The notes under the pieces: model-generated
The model's input: the letters and a program-made list of their open reading frames with translations, nothing else
What the model was told of the DNA's origin: nothing
The model's database searches: none
Assembly: GCA_034008185.1 (NCBI GenBank)
Contig: CM067086.1
Span: forward strand, 15,599,507 to 15,663,506
From: Gorsachius magnificus
Lineage: Eukaryota > Chordata > Aves > Pelecaniformes > Ardeidae
Direction of reading: 5' to 3'
Length of the DNA: 64,000 bases
In this document: in pieces, positions 48,031-60,723 of the stretch
Layout of the letters: each line of letters begins with the position of its first letter
Position numbering within the stretch: position 1 is the stretch's first letter
Made by a program: the position numbers and the translations under genes

Positions 48031-51000
48031 GCACTCAGACTTCTTCCGTTTCTCTGCCATCCATCTTTCCATTCCTTTTAGACAGAAGACATTTTGTCTT
48101 CAGATATTGTAACTCAGTGCAACCAAGTTTGCGCAGTTAAGCCTTGTAGGATGTTATTCCAGACGACGTGAGCAAAAATTGATTAGGCAGTAAGCTTTGT
48201 ACTTCCTCGCTTGGTCATTAGTACGGAGCTGCAGGTGCCTTACGCTCATCCACTGTGGTTTAAGAAATGAATAGTCATGGATGAAAGATGTCACTTCTAT
48301 CTGGATCTCTTCTCAGTTTTGTGGCTATGGCTGGATCCACCGCCAGCAAGAGAACTGCAGGGGCGCATGGTTCAGGGTATGCCCGTAGAGTGGCAGAGGC
48401 AAGGGGGCCGGCTGGTATTGCTGCAATAGGGTTACGGGCATAACAGCAGAATCTTGTTCGAAAGGAGAGGCCGTGGCTGTGGAAATCCAGTTTCAAACAC
48501 GAGAAGTAAGGCTCTGTTTTCATGAATCTGCACCTGTAGCAACATGAAACAAGACCTGGAGAGCCACAGAGGATTCCCATTTGTCTTAGCAGGTTGTTAA
48601 CTTTCGACATTATTTTGATACAAAGGTTATAGACAAGAAATTCTAGGCTCTTGCAGCAGAGTGTGACTTAGAGGCCTGCTGGTTGTGTATTTTGATGCAA
48701 TGCGCATTACACATAACTATGGAGGTAGGCTGAAATGTTCAGATTTGTAAGGCTGCTGTGCCAAAGTCTTCTCTGGGAAAGAAGCTGCTGTACCTCATAA
48801 ATCTAGTTCTTGTTTTTTATGTGGAATTTCTTGTCAGGTTTCCTTACGGAATAGACAGGCACCTTCACTCTTTAATGATATCTGCCCTGCTTTGCTTGCA
48901 GTTCTCATTATTTTATCAATTGAGCCAAAGGGGAAAAAAGTCACCAAATACCAGTCCTTCCTTTTGGATGTAGATGCATGTTCTGTCCTGCGGGGTTTTT
49001 TCAGCCAGCAATGGGAAGGCTAGGGAATTGGGTTTGGCAGCTGCGGCTGTTTACTGGCAGAGAACATGGCTGCATTTAAGATGGCCGTCCTTCCTCAGAT
49101 AAAGCGCTTTCTTGGAGCACAGAGAAATCATACATAGGATGTATGGATCCATACCTTGGATCATTCCCTTTCACTGATCTGTTGCTTGTTGTCACTGCGT
49201 AAGGAGGAAATACCCATCGCCTGGGATGCTTTGTAGTGCCATAAACTTCCAGACGAGCGGAGAATAGCCGCTGCATCCGGATTGCTCTCCCGCCTCCTGA
49301 AGGACCCGACGCCTCTTCACTAGCTGGGACAGGTACAGTCCATGGTCTGTCGTTCTCCGCTTCAGGTATTCCTAAAGGAAAAATTTTAAGCCAGTGGCTT
49401 TGTTCCAGGATTTGAGCAGCCCGAAGCCTTCTGGCAGCAGATGGAGCCAGATGAGTAAAGGCTGGCATAAGTTCAGCCAGGAGTCTGCCTTGAGTAAGAC
49501 TGGTTGTGAGAAAATACCAGAAGCAATGTCTTCAAGAAGCAAAACTCTGTACCAGACTTTGCAATAAGCTATAAACCGGTAGTTGTAGCTGTAGGTGTCC
49601 TAAAGGTGTGTATGTTTTGGTTTCAGCTGTTTGCCAGGTGGCTTTTTGGCTGTGTGGTGCAGCAGGTGAGTTATCAAGTGGTTCTGCACTGGCATATGAG
49701 GGCCTGGATTTGTAACAAGAGGCTAAGACTCTCCACTGCTTTGTCAGCAGCTGGTGGTGGGGCTGAATACAGCTGTTGATTTTGGGAAATACCTAATCTT
49801 CGGGGGCACTTTCTTAGTGTGCATTTTCTCTTGTATTTTTTTTTTTTTCCCTCTTTGGCTCTCTCAGCTTCAGCTTGCATACTGTGAGTTGTTCAGCACC
49901 AAGCTTGTTCTTCTCCATGGCAGGATCTTTTAAATTTTATTCCCTTTTTTCAATTTTATTCCCTCAGTTTTCCTTTTTCCTTTTCAGAGATTTATCTGGC
50001 TTTTCCTCTTTGGAAAAAGCTATCATTCTGGCTAGCAGCAATTACAAAAAGGCCAGGAAAACATTAGCAGTTGGGCATTTTTTCCTTTCTGCACTCTCTA
50101 GAAATTTTGAAATGTATACGTGTGTGTCTTTGTCGTCACAGGCGGGTAATTTTCCTTTGCTGAATGTCAGCCATCTCTGGCAATGGGGGTAAATGGGACA
50201 CAGTATGATTTGAAGAAGCTTGATTTCACAAGGAGGCAAACTTGTGATGAATCTGCTTCTTTTCAAGGATCCTTCACTACTAAAAGTAGCTGACTACCTG
50301 TATGCAGAATAAACCTTGGATAATAAGTCTTCCTCTGGAGTCTGATCCAAGCCCATTGAACTCACTGGGAGTCTTTCTATTGACTTCAGCTGGCTTCGGA
50401 TCAGACACCTGGCATCTATCTGGATTGTGTTTCTGTCTATTACTCATCCTTCAAACCGGAGGAGATGGTCCCTGGTTAACATGCAAGAACCTCTTGGCAG
50501 GAAGAGAGACCTACCTATTGTAAGTGCTGAATCTTTCCAAGTGATTGATTAACAGCAGCGTAGTCGATTAACCTTTCTTCTTCTGAGAGCAGCTTTCATC
50601 TAGTCATCTCGATAAGGCTGAAAGCAGTCAAGGCCTTTATCGGGGGAGGGCTGCAGAACAGGATGTTCCCAGAGGTGATTGGTTCCCAATTCTCTCTGCA
50701 TAGTGAATTTAGTGAATTCAGCAGACCTTGAGGTCAAGCATTTATTAGGCTAAGAGACTGTCAAATCAATCTGGCCTACTCCAGGCAAGTTCTACCAGGA
50801 GAATGGGTTTTGCCAAGACTCTGTCTAAGAAATAGATTGATGACTAACTCCTGGTTGAAGCTGCCTTTCTCTTTTCCATTTTCCGTGAATCAGTTTTTTT
50901 CCCCTCACTGACACCAATATTTTTTCCCTAGACAAATTTTATTAAGGAAACTCCTGGAAACCATCTGTAATTTAAGTCGCAGGGAGACTTCCAAACTCTG

Positions 51001-52559
51001 TAGCTCTTCCATTCTGTGTTAAATTGACCCAAGGGCTTTCTTTGAGACCTTGCTTTTGACCACACCTGATTGAATTACATTTCTGGAATTTTCTTTTCAC
51101 CCCGTCTCTTCCCTTCCCTCCCCCTTTTTTTTTTTTAACTTGATATTTTCTAGCAATTACAGGCAGGGAGGCAGGGATCCTGATTTCCCCTGCCCAACAT
51201 GGTAACTTCTTACCGGAAAGAGAAATGCATTGCAAAAGCAACACAAAGCAGTGTAATTTGTCTTTCCTCTGCTTTGAGACACAGATCCTAACTTCTTTGC
51301 AGATTCCTCATTTGCAGTAACCAGTCTCTTATGCACCGTCGTCGTTGCGAATTTACGTTCACATGTTACTCAGCTAAAATCAGGCGATGCTGAGGCTTGG
51401 GCAGCTATGTCAGCTGTCAGCCCTTGCAGGACACACGCTTCTGCGGGAAGTCCTGGCCCTCACAGCACCGTCTGACCTACAGAAGCACAAGGCAAGGGAC
51501 TCTAGTAAACGAGTGCAGCCGAAGTGCAGTGTGGAAGACTAAAGTTGTGTTTTAACATTTTCATCTTCAGTTCCTGTCAGCCTAATCGAGAGAAAAAGCA
51601 AGAGAAGTCTGAGTGAGTTTAGTGCACCAAATCGGTTTTCAGTCATCCATGTTGATTCATTTTTTTCCTCATCTAGTTATCGCTTTACGTACCCCCATCT
51701 CCGTCTCGAGCCACCCAGTTTTGTAACAATTCAACTGGGATGTGGCTGTAAGGATACACCTCGTTTCGTTTTACCTCTTTAAGTTTTTCTGAGGATGTTT
51801 TACTCAAGCTCAGTTTGCTTTTTGTTAATTATAGAATCAGAGACATCCTTCATTTCTTCTAGGCAGCATTTCCTTGCAATTCTTATTCCACTATTTAGTC
51901 ACTTATTTTGTACCCAAGTTTTACATTCATGGGCAAGGGGCTGACAAAAACCTGTACCTCGGTTTAGGGTAACAGTGGGTAGTGTTTATTGGGAGATGGC
52001 TCAGTGGTACATCAGGGTTTGTCAGCTTTAGGTATTGAGGAGTTAGGACTGCAAGAGTCCTAGGAGTTTAGGTAAACTGCAAAATATTCAAAAGTAGGCT
52101 TGAAAGTATAGACTTAAAAGTATAAAATAAGACTTAAAAGTCTTCCTCAAATTCCATTAAAATGTGGTTTTGTCCTACTGTGGCTATTAATGTGGCTCAA
52201 ACCTGTCAGTCTGTTGCCAAGGGCTTTAGGTGATGGACTGTTAGAAAAGGCACAGCACAACAAATTTAATTTTTTTGCATACTGTGTACAAGCATTTTCA
52301 ACACTCACTGTCATGTGAGTACTTCAGCAAAATATTTTTTTCTTTTCTGGCTGCTGAGAGTCACTGTAATTGGGAGGAAGAGGGTAACTTGGCTTTTTTT
52401 GTTAATTGTCAGTGTGTGTAGTATCGCCCAAAGCCAGCATGGATCTGGTTGGTTTGGGAGCTCATTATGCACATAACGTGGGATTTCCCATGTAAGGATG
52501 AGTCTAAAGGAACAGGATGCTGAAAAGGTAGGAGAAAAGGAGTCTCTTGCGTTAACAGG
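48031..52559. other. Downstream intergenic sequence, no gene recognised
   Basis: No recognisable protein domain or RNA gene was found. Two minus-strand open frames, 48275-48610 and 49076-49468, lie in locally GC-richer sequence but show no homology that I recognise. A palindromic repeat copy lies at 50341-50405. Confidence 0.5.
50341..50405. repeat. Dispersed palindromic repeat, copy C (best preserved)
   Basis: The 65-bp segment begins TCTGATCC and ends with its complement GGATCAGA. The left arm continues AAGCCCATTGAACTCACTGG. The reverse complement of the right arm continues, after one extra G, AAGCCAGCTGAAGTCAATAG. The whole is therefore an imperfect hairpin. Non-autonomous DNA transposons have such structures, but no target duplication can be assigned. 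Confidence 0.6.
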
Positions 52560-52660
52560 CTGAAAAGCGACCGACTTGCCCGAGATCACCCAGGAGTTCT
52601 CGCAACCCTAGGAACTGGATCTGCTTCTCCTGAGCAGTGTTCTAGCTCTTTAATTACAGT
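52560..52660 (-). mobile_element. MIR-like SINE remnant
   Basis: The block GACTTGCCCGAGATCACCCA, then CTAGGAACTGGATCTGCTTC and GCAGTGTTCTAGCTCTTT, follows the complement of the MIR consensus ('acttgcccaaggtcacacagc ... aacccaggtctcctgactc ... gtgctctt') in the right order. It is well diverged but the clearest of the three MIR-like remnants. Confidence 0.7.
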
Positions 52661-53797
52661 TTTCCTTTTTGTACACTTTCCTTTACAAATAGGTGGAGAA
52701 ACCAATTCCTTTGTTACCCCAAGAACAAAGCTGCAGCCATGAAAATCATCCCAGGATCCTGGAACACAGGCTGGCTTGTGACAGGGGAGACTTCCAGCTA
52801 GACAGAAAACAAAAGTCAAAGCCAATTGCTGCTTTTTTAATTAAGCTAGAATAGAGGGAGGATAAACAGGTTAAACCAAGCTCTTGGTAATAGAACCAGC
52901 AATCTCTGTTAGATGCACAGCAAAGCCTTTATCAGTCTTCTTAAAGTGTTAAAGTGCATCTTAACATTTTTTCTCCAGCAGGCAAAGAAGTAATGAGTTA
53001 GCTTGGTCCAAACTCTGAGGATGATCACTGTCATAGGTTCTATAAAACGCCTGAATCAGGTACAAAATCTTTACGTTACTGTAAGATACAGACTACAGCT
53101 CTGTCAGTAACACCACATTGTTATTGGCTTTGTGTTATGAGGTATCTAGAGAATTTTGGAGACAACGTATTTGAGCATCATATTGACACTGCAAGGCGTC
53201 TGGCTTAAGCCCAAGTCAGGCCGAGAGAGTGGCAATTCCTAAGAGGAGCTAAATTGTATTGATTAAGGTCTCCTAATCAACAGAACAACTTCTTGTACAA
53301 AAGTGCTATTGAATTTACAGTAGACTTAAAACTACAAAATACATAGGCTTATTATTCATAATCAATTGTACTAGATATAAAACTGAAATTCAATAGCTGT
53401 ATCAGCTTAGAATGAAACTCAAGTGGTTTATTTTTACCTTTGATTTGGGTTTCTATTATCAAACTGAGGCCAGATTTTCAGATATCTTTATATTGCCAGG
53501 AACATTTGAAAAATCCTATTGGACACCTCATCACTTTGGTGGCATTTAAACCTTAAGATATCTAAAAAAAAAATGCCAGTTTTGTGACACATCCTATGCA
53601 AAAAATCTTACCTGTTGCTCCAGATTTCTTTGAAGCGACTACAGTTCCCAGTTAGACTTAAGCACAGTGGGTAATTGCAGATAAAATTTACTGTTCTTAG
53701 TATAGTGCCCTACAGCAAGAAGTTGGCTATGCAAACACCCACTCGAAAAGCTGTGGTTCTCATTTGCATGACAGTGGCACTCCAGGCAAGGCTAAGA

Positions 53798-53869
53798 CCT
53801 TCTTGACTTGGTGTTACATATCCAGCGTGGTAAGAGAGTCCCGTTATTGTGAAGCCCAAGTCAAGAAGG
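53798..53869. repeat. Inverted repeat, 14-bp perfect arms, 44-bp loop
   Basis: CCTTCTTGACTTGG at 53798-53811 is the exact reverse complement of CCAAGTCAAGAAGG at 53856-53869. The loop is 44 bp. No coding context was found. It could form a long stem-loop if transcribed, or be a degraded transposon end pair. Confidence 0.8.
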
Positions 53870-56800
53870 AGTCAGGGAAAGCAAAAAGCTGGTAACTATG
53901 CTATTTTTACTGTCGGAGCAGCCATGAGACAAAAATTAAGCTGATCAGCCCCAGTCACACCAGTGCCCTGTGGCCAAACTAAGGATTGAATCCTTATTCC
54001 CTCCTCTGACGGCTTGCTGCTGCTCGGTTCCCCACAGCTTTTTATTTAGAAATACCTTCCAATGAGGACGAGCCAGCTTCCTAATTCCTTCCTTCTTCCC
54101 AAACTTGGAGACACAAAATAATTTAGAACCCCACAAAACACTTCACAATAAAGCTATCATTCGAACTAATGGTAACCAACAGATACCAGAAAGGGCGTTT
54201 TGAAAACATACGGGATTTGCAGGCCCAAGTACGGAGGCTGTAACTACTGCAAATGTTAGACAAACAGTATTTAGTGACTTGTTTACTCAAATCTTCCTCC
54301 TTCTGGTAAAGTTTACAAGGGCGTGTGCCAAAATGCTCAGGACAGGAACAATTTTAAGACCATCCCACGTAGATATTTTTTTTGTTTGAGTTGGGGGGTG
54401 GGGTGTTTTTGGGTTGTGTTTTTTCCCATTAAGTAGTTCACAAGGCACTATTCCTTGGGTAGGAAGTGCTCTTTGTTGAAATCTTAATCCCAGTTTAATT
54501 TTTTTTTTCCAGACCAGCCAGTCAGACTTCTATACACTGTGCAGTAAATTTTTTTCTTAAACTGTGTTTTGATAGATTTAGCTCCCTGCTGTAAAGACAT
54601 GCTCGAACAATGGGGGCAGGTAAGCAGCATGGTTGCACTGATGATTTAGAGTCTGCTGGCTTTTATATGGAACAAGAGGAAAGCTGGTCCGGTGTCAGCA
54701 GTCATTACCTTCTGTCTGTGATGTGCTTTCCTGACACAGTGGCACTTGAGAGCCTGCTTTGTAACTACGTTACTATGAAAACAGACTTTTCCAAGGAACG
54801 AATTATCTATCTGGAGTGTAGTAACCATATGCAGACAACCCCAGCTGTAGCTGTGGCTTTCGCTAATATCGTTTACAGGCCTGAATATTTGTATAAATGC
54901 CAATTAAGCTGTGGTAGCATTATTTGTCACAGAAGGCTTGGCCATATAACAAAAATACCTCAGTTTCTGTTGCCAGACAATTTGAAGAGGACTTTTACTG
55001 CAATAAATCAGCCTTGCGTGGTTGCAGAATTGCAGTTAAGTAGTTTCAGCGTTTCTGTGGGTCCGATATTAGGACGTTGGTGACGCTGCTCGTGTGGGTT
55101 AGGGATGGAGGACCGGGTGCTGTGAAATCACTGACAAAACAGGAAGACTTGATGGGTTGTAAGAAGAGCTCTCTATCTGATGGACTGATCTGAAAGCCCA
55201 AGAATACGGCAGGGGAAGAAATACTGGAAATGTGTCCAGAAGGGAGATAACAGAAAACTTACTCCTTCCTCCAAACACACATTCAAACAAGAACATCTTG
55301 TCCGAAGTAAGTTTGACCAGCAGCAATTACAGTGCTGATTTTAGAAATTAATATGAAACACAGTGCGTGTGCCTATAAATCATCCGACTCATCCTGCATA
55401 TTAATTTGTATATTTAGTTACTGAAATAGCTGTCTATACTTTTGTGGCCTCTAAAAATTGGGGAGTAGCTGTGCTATTGCCTATTTGTTACTATACGCAT
55501 AGGCCAACGCTGTGAGGATGATTTGATGCCTCCACAGCATGGCGTAGCTGACCTGCCCTCTAGGTCAGCTGGTTCTTTTTCCTTTGAGACAAGACAGTAG
55601 TTCTTCACAGCAAATGAAGCCTCTCTAATCTCCAACCATTGTCCATTTACACATGAGTAAATAGGTTAAACTGTTCATAAAACGTCAGAATCATACCAAA
55701 GAGTATTACAAAGTGGCAGTAGCAAAACTGAAAAGCAGTCCATTATGTTCAAGTTAACGGGTATGGGGAAATACGGTTATTTGGAAAAGAGTCTTGCAGG
55801 AACATCGCAGGTTCCCCTCGCCAGCACCCGCTGCCCCATGGGACTTCCCCAAAGCAATGGGAACGGGGACCTGCAACAGGCAGGAGAGAGGACAAGCAGC
55901 AGGCAGTAGCAATATATTTTACACTACGTTGGCATCCATAGGGGAATGGTGGTGTTCTAGGATATAAGTAAGCATAGAAGAACATCGGTATTACCCTGTC
56001 AAGCAGGAATGCTTAACTGAGCTAGGCAATTTCCCAAGCCCATCATCGTTCCTTTATACTCTAGAAAGCTGCTATGATCCTATAATAATCACTGGATGTT
56101 ATCTTTCCATTTGGGTAGTTTGTCCAATATAATTCAGCCAGGACTTATGGCTCATCCCTACTGCAATAGGTCACCATATGCTTCACATCTGGTCCTACAA
56201 AAAAAGCCATATTACACATACGATGGCAACTATTTTAGGGGGCAGTCTCTGGAGACCCATAAGTGTGACTAGCAGTCTTGACAGCTTAGCTGTTTCATTA
56301 ATCAGCATTAAAACCTCATTTTACCATTACAGTCATAATTACTACTAGTTCAAATGATGACTAAAATAAGCAATTTCACGAGTTTTGTTATTCAATGAGC
56401 TGATATAGCCAATTTTTTCTAGGATGTAGGCACTTAAAAAAAAACCCAATAGCAAGTCCACCATTTTGTCTCATCAGAAGTCATTGGACCAAACTGACCC
56501 CATCAGTGATGATAAGAGCAGAAGTATATTTAATCAGAAAACCAGAGAAGGATGTAGATTTCTTCATATTTATGTTTCAAAGAATTGAGATCTCTGGTTT
56601 GTCACAGGAGAACGTGCCTCTTTCAGATTGCCTGGAATATCTGAATATCTGCTCTCAGGTGAATGTTTCAGTTTACAGTTGGGATCTAACTTTAGCTTTT
56701 ATCTGAGAGGTGGAGGGAAAATTAAAAAAAACAAAACCAAACTTAGTTTGCAGACAATAGTATGCAGAGAAGGTGTCTCCTCTTGCCTCACACACCACAG

Positions 56801-59360
56801 CCTGGAACCCACTGGTATTTAAAGCTTAAAACATTTTATTTTCTATATGTTTGCTATCGAGGATTGAAACTTGATACAAATTATTTATTTGAAATATTTG
56901 AAGTCTTCCTATGAGTTTAAAACACAGGAGCCTGGATTACTCCCTGACTGCCATGTGCAAGTCCATGCATGTTATTGTTCTTCTCCAATGTTCCAACAGC
57001 CTTTTCTTAGCATACCGTCCTCTAAAACGTTAATGAGAGGAGGGTATGCAAGGTGGACAGGTATGTTCTAACTTTCAGTAGTTCATATGGTGAGACAACT
57101 GCCTGCAAGAAGTCATCCTGGCAAACTGAGAAAGATGTCCTTAAAAAGAGCCAGAGAAAATAATATGGTTCTCTTCTCTGTTACCTACCGAATCCAAATC
57201 CATCCTGTGCTCCATACAGAACAGCTGACGGCTTTTAACTTCACTGGCTCAGGGTCCTCAGCCTTTGAGAGGATCCCCTTATATGCCACCACTGAATGGG
57301 CTAGAAAAAGCGAACTTAATAATCTTTAAGTCAAATGCTTTCTTTTTCCCTGTTGAAGGAAGAGTTACTTTCCATCAAATTTAGCGAACATTTGGGATTT
57401 CTGGACCCCAGATTTGGCATAGCAGCAGGCTATGTGTACTGCCTTAAAACCCCGGCAGGATAAGGGCCCATTTCCAGGTGGCTCGTTGTAATAGGAAATC
57501 TTCTAAAAATGCTTTGGAATAGCAGACATGCCTCTGCCTATGTCCTGCAAGCACCTTTTCAAGAACAAATAATTCCTCCAGCACTTGCAGCCAAAATTTC
57601 CCCTTTCCCATCTGATGGGCAGGAAGTTGTTTCATTCTTCCTACAGCAGGGTGAGTTAATTTAGCATGGCTTTGGTGGGTGGCTTCGGGGTGCTCTGCAT
57701 TACAGATAATGACCTACCCATGTTAAATGAGCTATGCTACAGCTGCAAAGCAAGGACTGACATTTATCACAGGCACTGCAGTCACATTGGGTTTACTCCA
57801 TATCCCACCTTTAAACAAGGTAGATATCGGGGTAAATGAGCGGGGGTGCTGGCCCAGGGCTGCCCCGTGAGGTCCCTTTAAGGGCCATCCACTGGCAGAG
57901 CAGGCTGGCTCCCGGCCAGGTTAGAAACTGGAGCAGGAGGCATTGGAAATCCCTTGAAAACTGTCATTTTTCGAACTGCCAAGAACTGTGATGCTAATCA
58001 AGGAAAACACAGGAGATGTACTGGATTCTTTACACGAGCGGGTCTCCAGGGTTGAAATTTATTTTAAGCTCGTGCTTATTTTTAGAGAGTTTCTTGCTGT
58101 TGTTGTCAAACCTATGCTAAAGCAATCATTGCCTGTGAGGGTCACCCGGAGTTCAGTATTACTGAAAAACTTACAGCAGGGCTGCGAATGGCCTGAACCG
58201 CTCTGCAGAGCAGCCCGCACAGAATCCATCGCTTAAAGAAACAGAGTGGCTTCCTTCTGTCCTCCCTGCCTTCCTCCTTTTGTTTTTATTTTTTTTAATG
58301 AGAAGCAGGTTTGAACCCTTTTCTTTAATTGCATACTGCTGAAAAACCCCTCCCCAAATGCAAACCCTGACCTGTACGTGGGCAGCAGCTCCCTCCTCCC
58401 TTTGCCTGGCCCCTCAGGGCTGGTGAACAAGCCATCATTAGGTTTCAGAGCAACCCACTGAGGCAGGATCTATTTTGACATGGTCTAACATGGATGAACC
58501 AAGATCTAGACAAGATGAAGTTACAATGAATGAAAGCCCAAACCAGGGAACAAACATAGCCATCTACAGGAGCCCCTCAAACACGCTTTCCCCCCTTGAT
58601 CAGCTGCCAGCCTCCAACTGCTCCTGTTCTGCCCGGCCAAAGCAGCGGGTATGGAGTTGTTGTGTTACTTTTGTGCCCCAGCGAACGTCTGCTGCCTCCA
58701 TGCAGCTTCATTTAAATCTTCACATTTTCTGAAGCACAAACCCTTTTCTTAAATAACATCATTTTTACATTTAGACGAGTTAAGAGACTGATTTTTCTAC
58801 TTGGTCCCTTGGCTGGGGAATTACCAAGTAATGCAAGGCAGCTGTTCCTACATTTGAAAGCTCTAACTAAGAATTTGCACAGAGAAAGAAGCCTGCACTA
58901 GGGGGAAAGAGTGGGACAGGAGCAGCAAGGATCCAGGCTGGCCACTCAAAGGAAGGATGAGGATTTTATGAAGCTGCATCAGAGCACTACAGCCATCCCC
59001 TCCACCGTGGAAGGAGGAGTAAACAACTGAGGTAAGCACTATGTTCCTTGTGTGAAAGCCATATTCATTGCTTTCCTCCCTGCTATAAAAGAGCAGAATA
59101 CTTATGGGGCCAGAGCTGTCCCAAAATGCGTTGTATTTTGACAGTTATGCTCCAGAGACGAGTAGGATGGATGTAGCTGTTGTTTTGGAGGGGGAAGGAA
59201 AGATTTAAAAAACAGCAAAAAAAATCACAAAGCTGCCTTCTTTCCTTACCTCATGCACTTTTTGAAGCAGACCATCAGCTGCTGTGAATTTGCACGCTTT
59301 GCTGAGGGCTGAGGAGCCAAACTGCTTCGCTTATAGCAGCTGCAGGTGGAGGGCTACTTT

Positions 59361-59437
59361 ATGTGTGTGTGTGTTTTGATAGGCACATATACATACAACA
59401 TTGTCATGTTTTCACTTTTATATGTGTGTGTGTGTGT
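59361..59437. repeat. Two TG dinucleotide microsatellites
   Basis: (TG)n runs lie at 59361-59374 and 59421-59437, separated by about 46 bp of unrelated sequence. They are simple repeats. Confidence 0.85.
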
Positions 59438-60479
59438 ACATCTACACCGAAAAGGAAAGCGTGTTGATGCTTTGTGCACTGACAAGCGTCCGCAGGTGTC
59501 ACAGCAGCTGGTTTTATGGGACACAGGCTCACACACACAGACTTGGAGGAATGTTTTCATTATATCCAGCCAGAAGGGTTTTTAATAACAGGGCTCAAGA
59601 ATTTGCAAGAGAGATTTATTTTCAACATCCCTGTCATTCATGAAAAATACCTGCTCGCAGATAAACCTGTTTGTTAACTCCAAAGAGTCATGATCATAGG
59701 CAATCCTCAGGAGAAACCTCTTAGACAACATAGCAATGCCGCAATTTTGATCACAAATGGATTTTATTAGGTACTGTGGAAGAGCAGTACAGGCCTGATC
59801 CTGCAACGGGTGGAGTCAAAGGTTTTGCTGCTAATCCCAGAAGTGCAGGCGAGCTCCAGTACTGCTCACATTAGCCAGGCACAATGGTTTTACTTGGAAA
59901 CTGAGAACAGAAACAGAATCAGAATTGTGATACCAGCTTTTGGCGGAAATATATTTTCTTCTCTGCTCATCGTTCTCATATTTAATAAATAGAAGTACAT
60001 GTGCTAGGTAAGCACAGCAGGATCAAAATAATTTCCTGATGGAGAGACTGAGGCCTTCGGGAAAGGTTCAGTCGTTATTGCCTGTGAGGGTGCTGTCAGC
60101 ATAAATAATTATCATGAACTTCAACTTCAAGCAATCAAACTTCATCGTATTGAAGGAGCCCCGTTGCTCAGATTGTTCTTAATTTGATCGAGTGCAGTCA
60201 ATTCCTTAGGGAAAAAGAGACTGCAAAAAAATCAATACAGGATCACAAAGGAAGCCGAGGTGCCTTGGCCGTGTCTACCAGAGGAAGTGGAACCACCTGA
60301 AGGGGGGGACTTTGCCTTGGTCCCGCTGAGCCACAAGGGCGATAAAGCTGGCCAGAAGCCCTCGAGTCGTGTGGACCAGATGATGAGTTTCAAGACAACT
60401 CACTGAGGTAAATCAGACTGGAAGCAGCGTTTCTTCTAAAGCTCCACTGAAATGGTATTAAGCTCCTCTTTTAGGTTTC

Positions 60480-60650
60480 CTTGTTTCCCAGTTCTTGTCT
60501 GGCCGGTTTACATGACGGCATCTGCTCTGCCGTGACGACACTTTCCCTTCTGCCGCTCGCTGCGTGGAGCTGGGGCGGTCGCTGCCGCCTCACCTGGGGT
60601 TAACTTCTGCCTTCAGAGAGAGGCGGAGAGCGATGCAGGTTTCGGTGCAC
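60480..60650. promoter_or_regulatory. CpG-rich patch in intergenic region
   Basis: About 13 CpG dinucleotides occur in about 170 bp, including TGCCGCTCGCTGCGTGG and GGGGCGGTCGCTGCCGCC. The flanking DNA is AT-rich. It is too short for a classical CpG island, and no transcript start is evident. Confidence 0.25.
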
Positions 60651-60706
60651 CTTCTGTTCCCTTTCTGTTTGTAGTTGTGCAAGTCAAAATATGCCACTGG
60701 TTTAAA

Positions 60707-60723
60707 TTTTTTTTTTTTTTTTT
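60707..60723. repeat. T17 homopolymer
   Basis: This is an uninterrupted thymine run. A second T run of about 14 lies at 61144-61157. No retroposon was recognised on the minus strand next to either. Confidence 0.85.

Noticed and set aside
54610..55083. 157-codon + strand open frame, the longest in the window
   Set aside because: There are no recognisable domain, signal peptide, low-complexity or repeat features and no typical coding base composition. One frame of this size in 64 kb on six frames is unremarkable.
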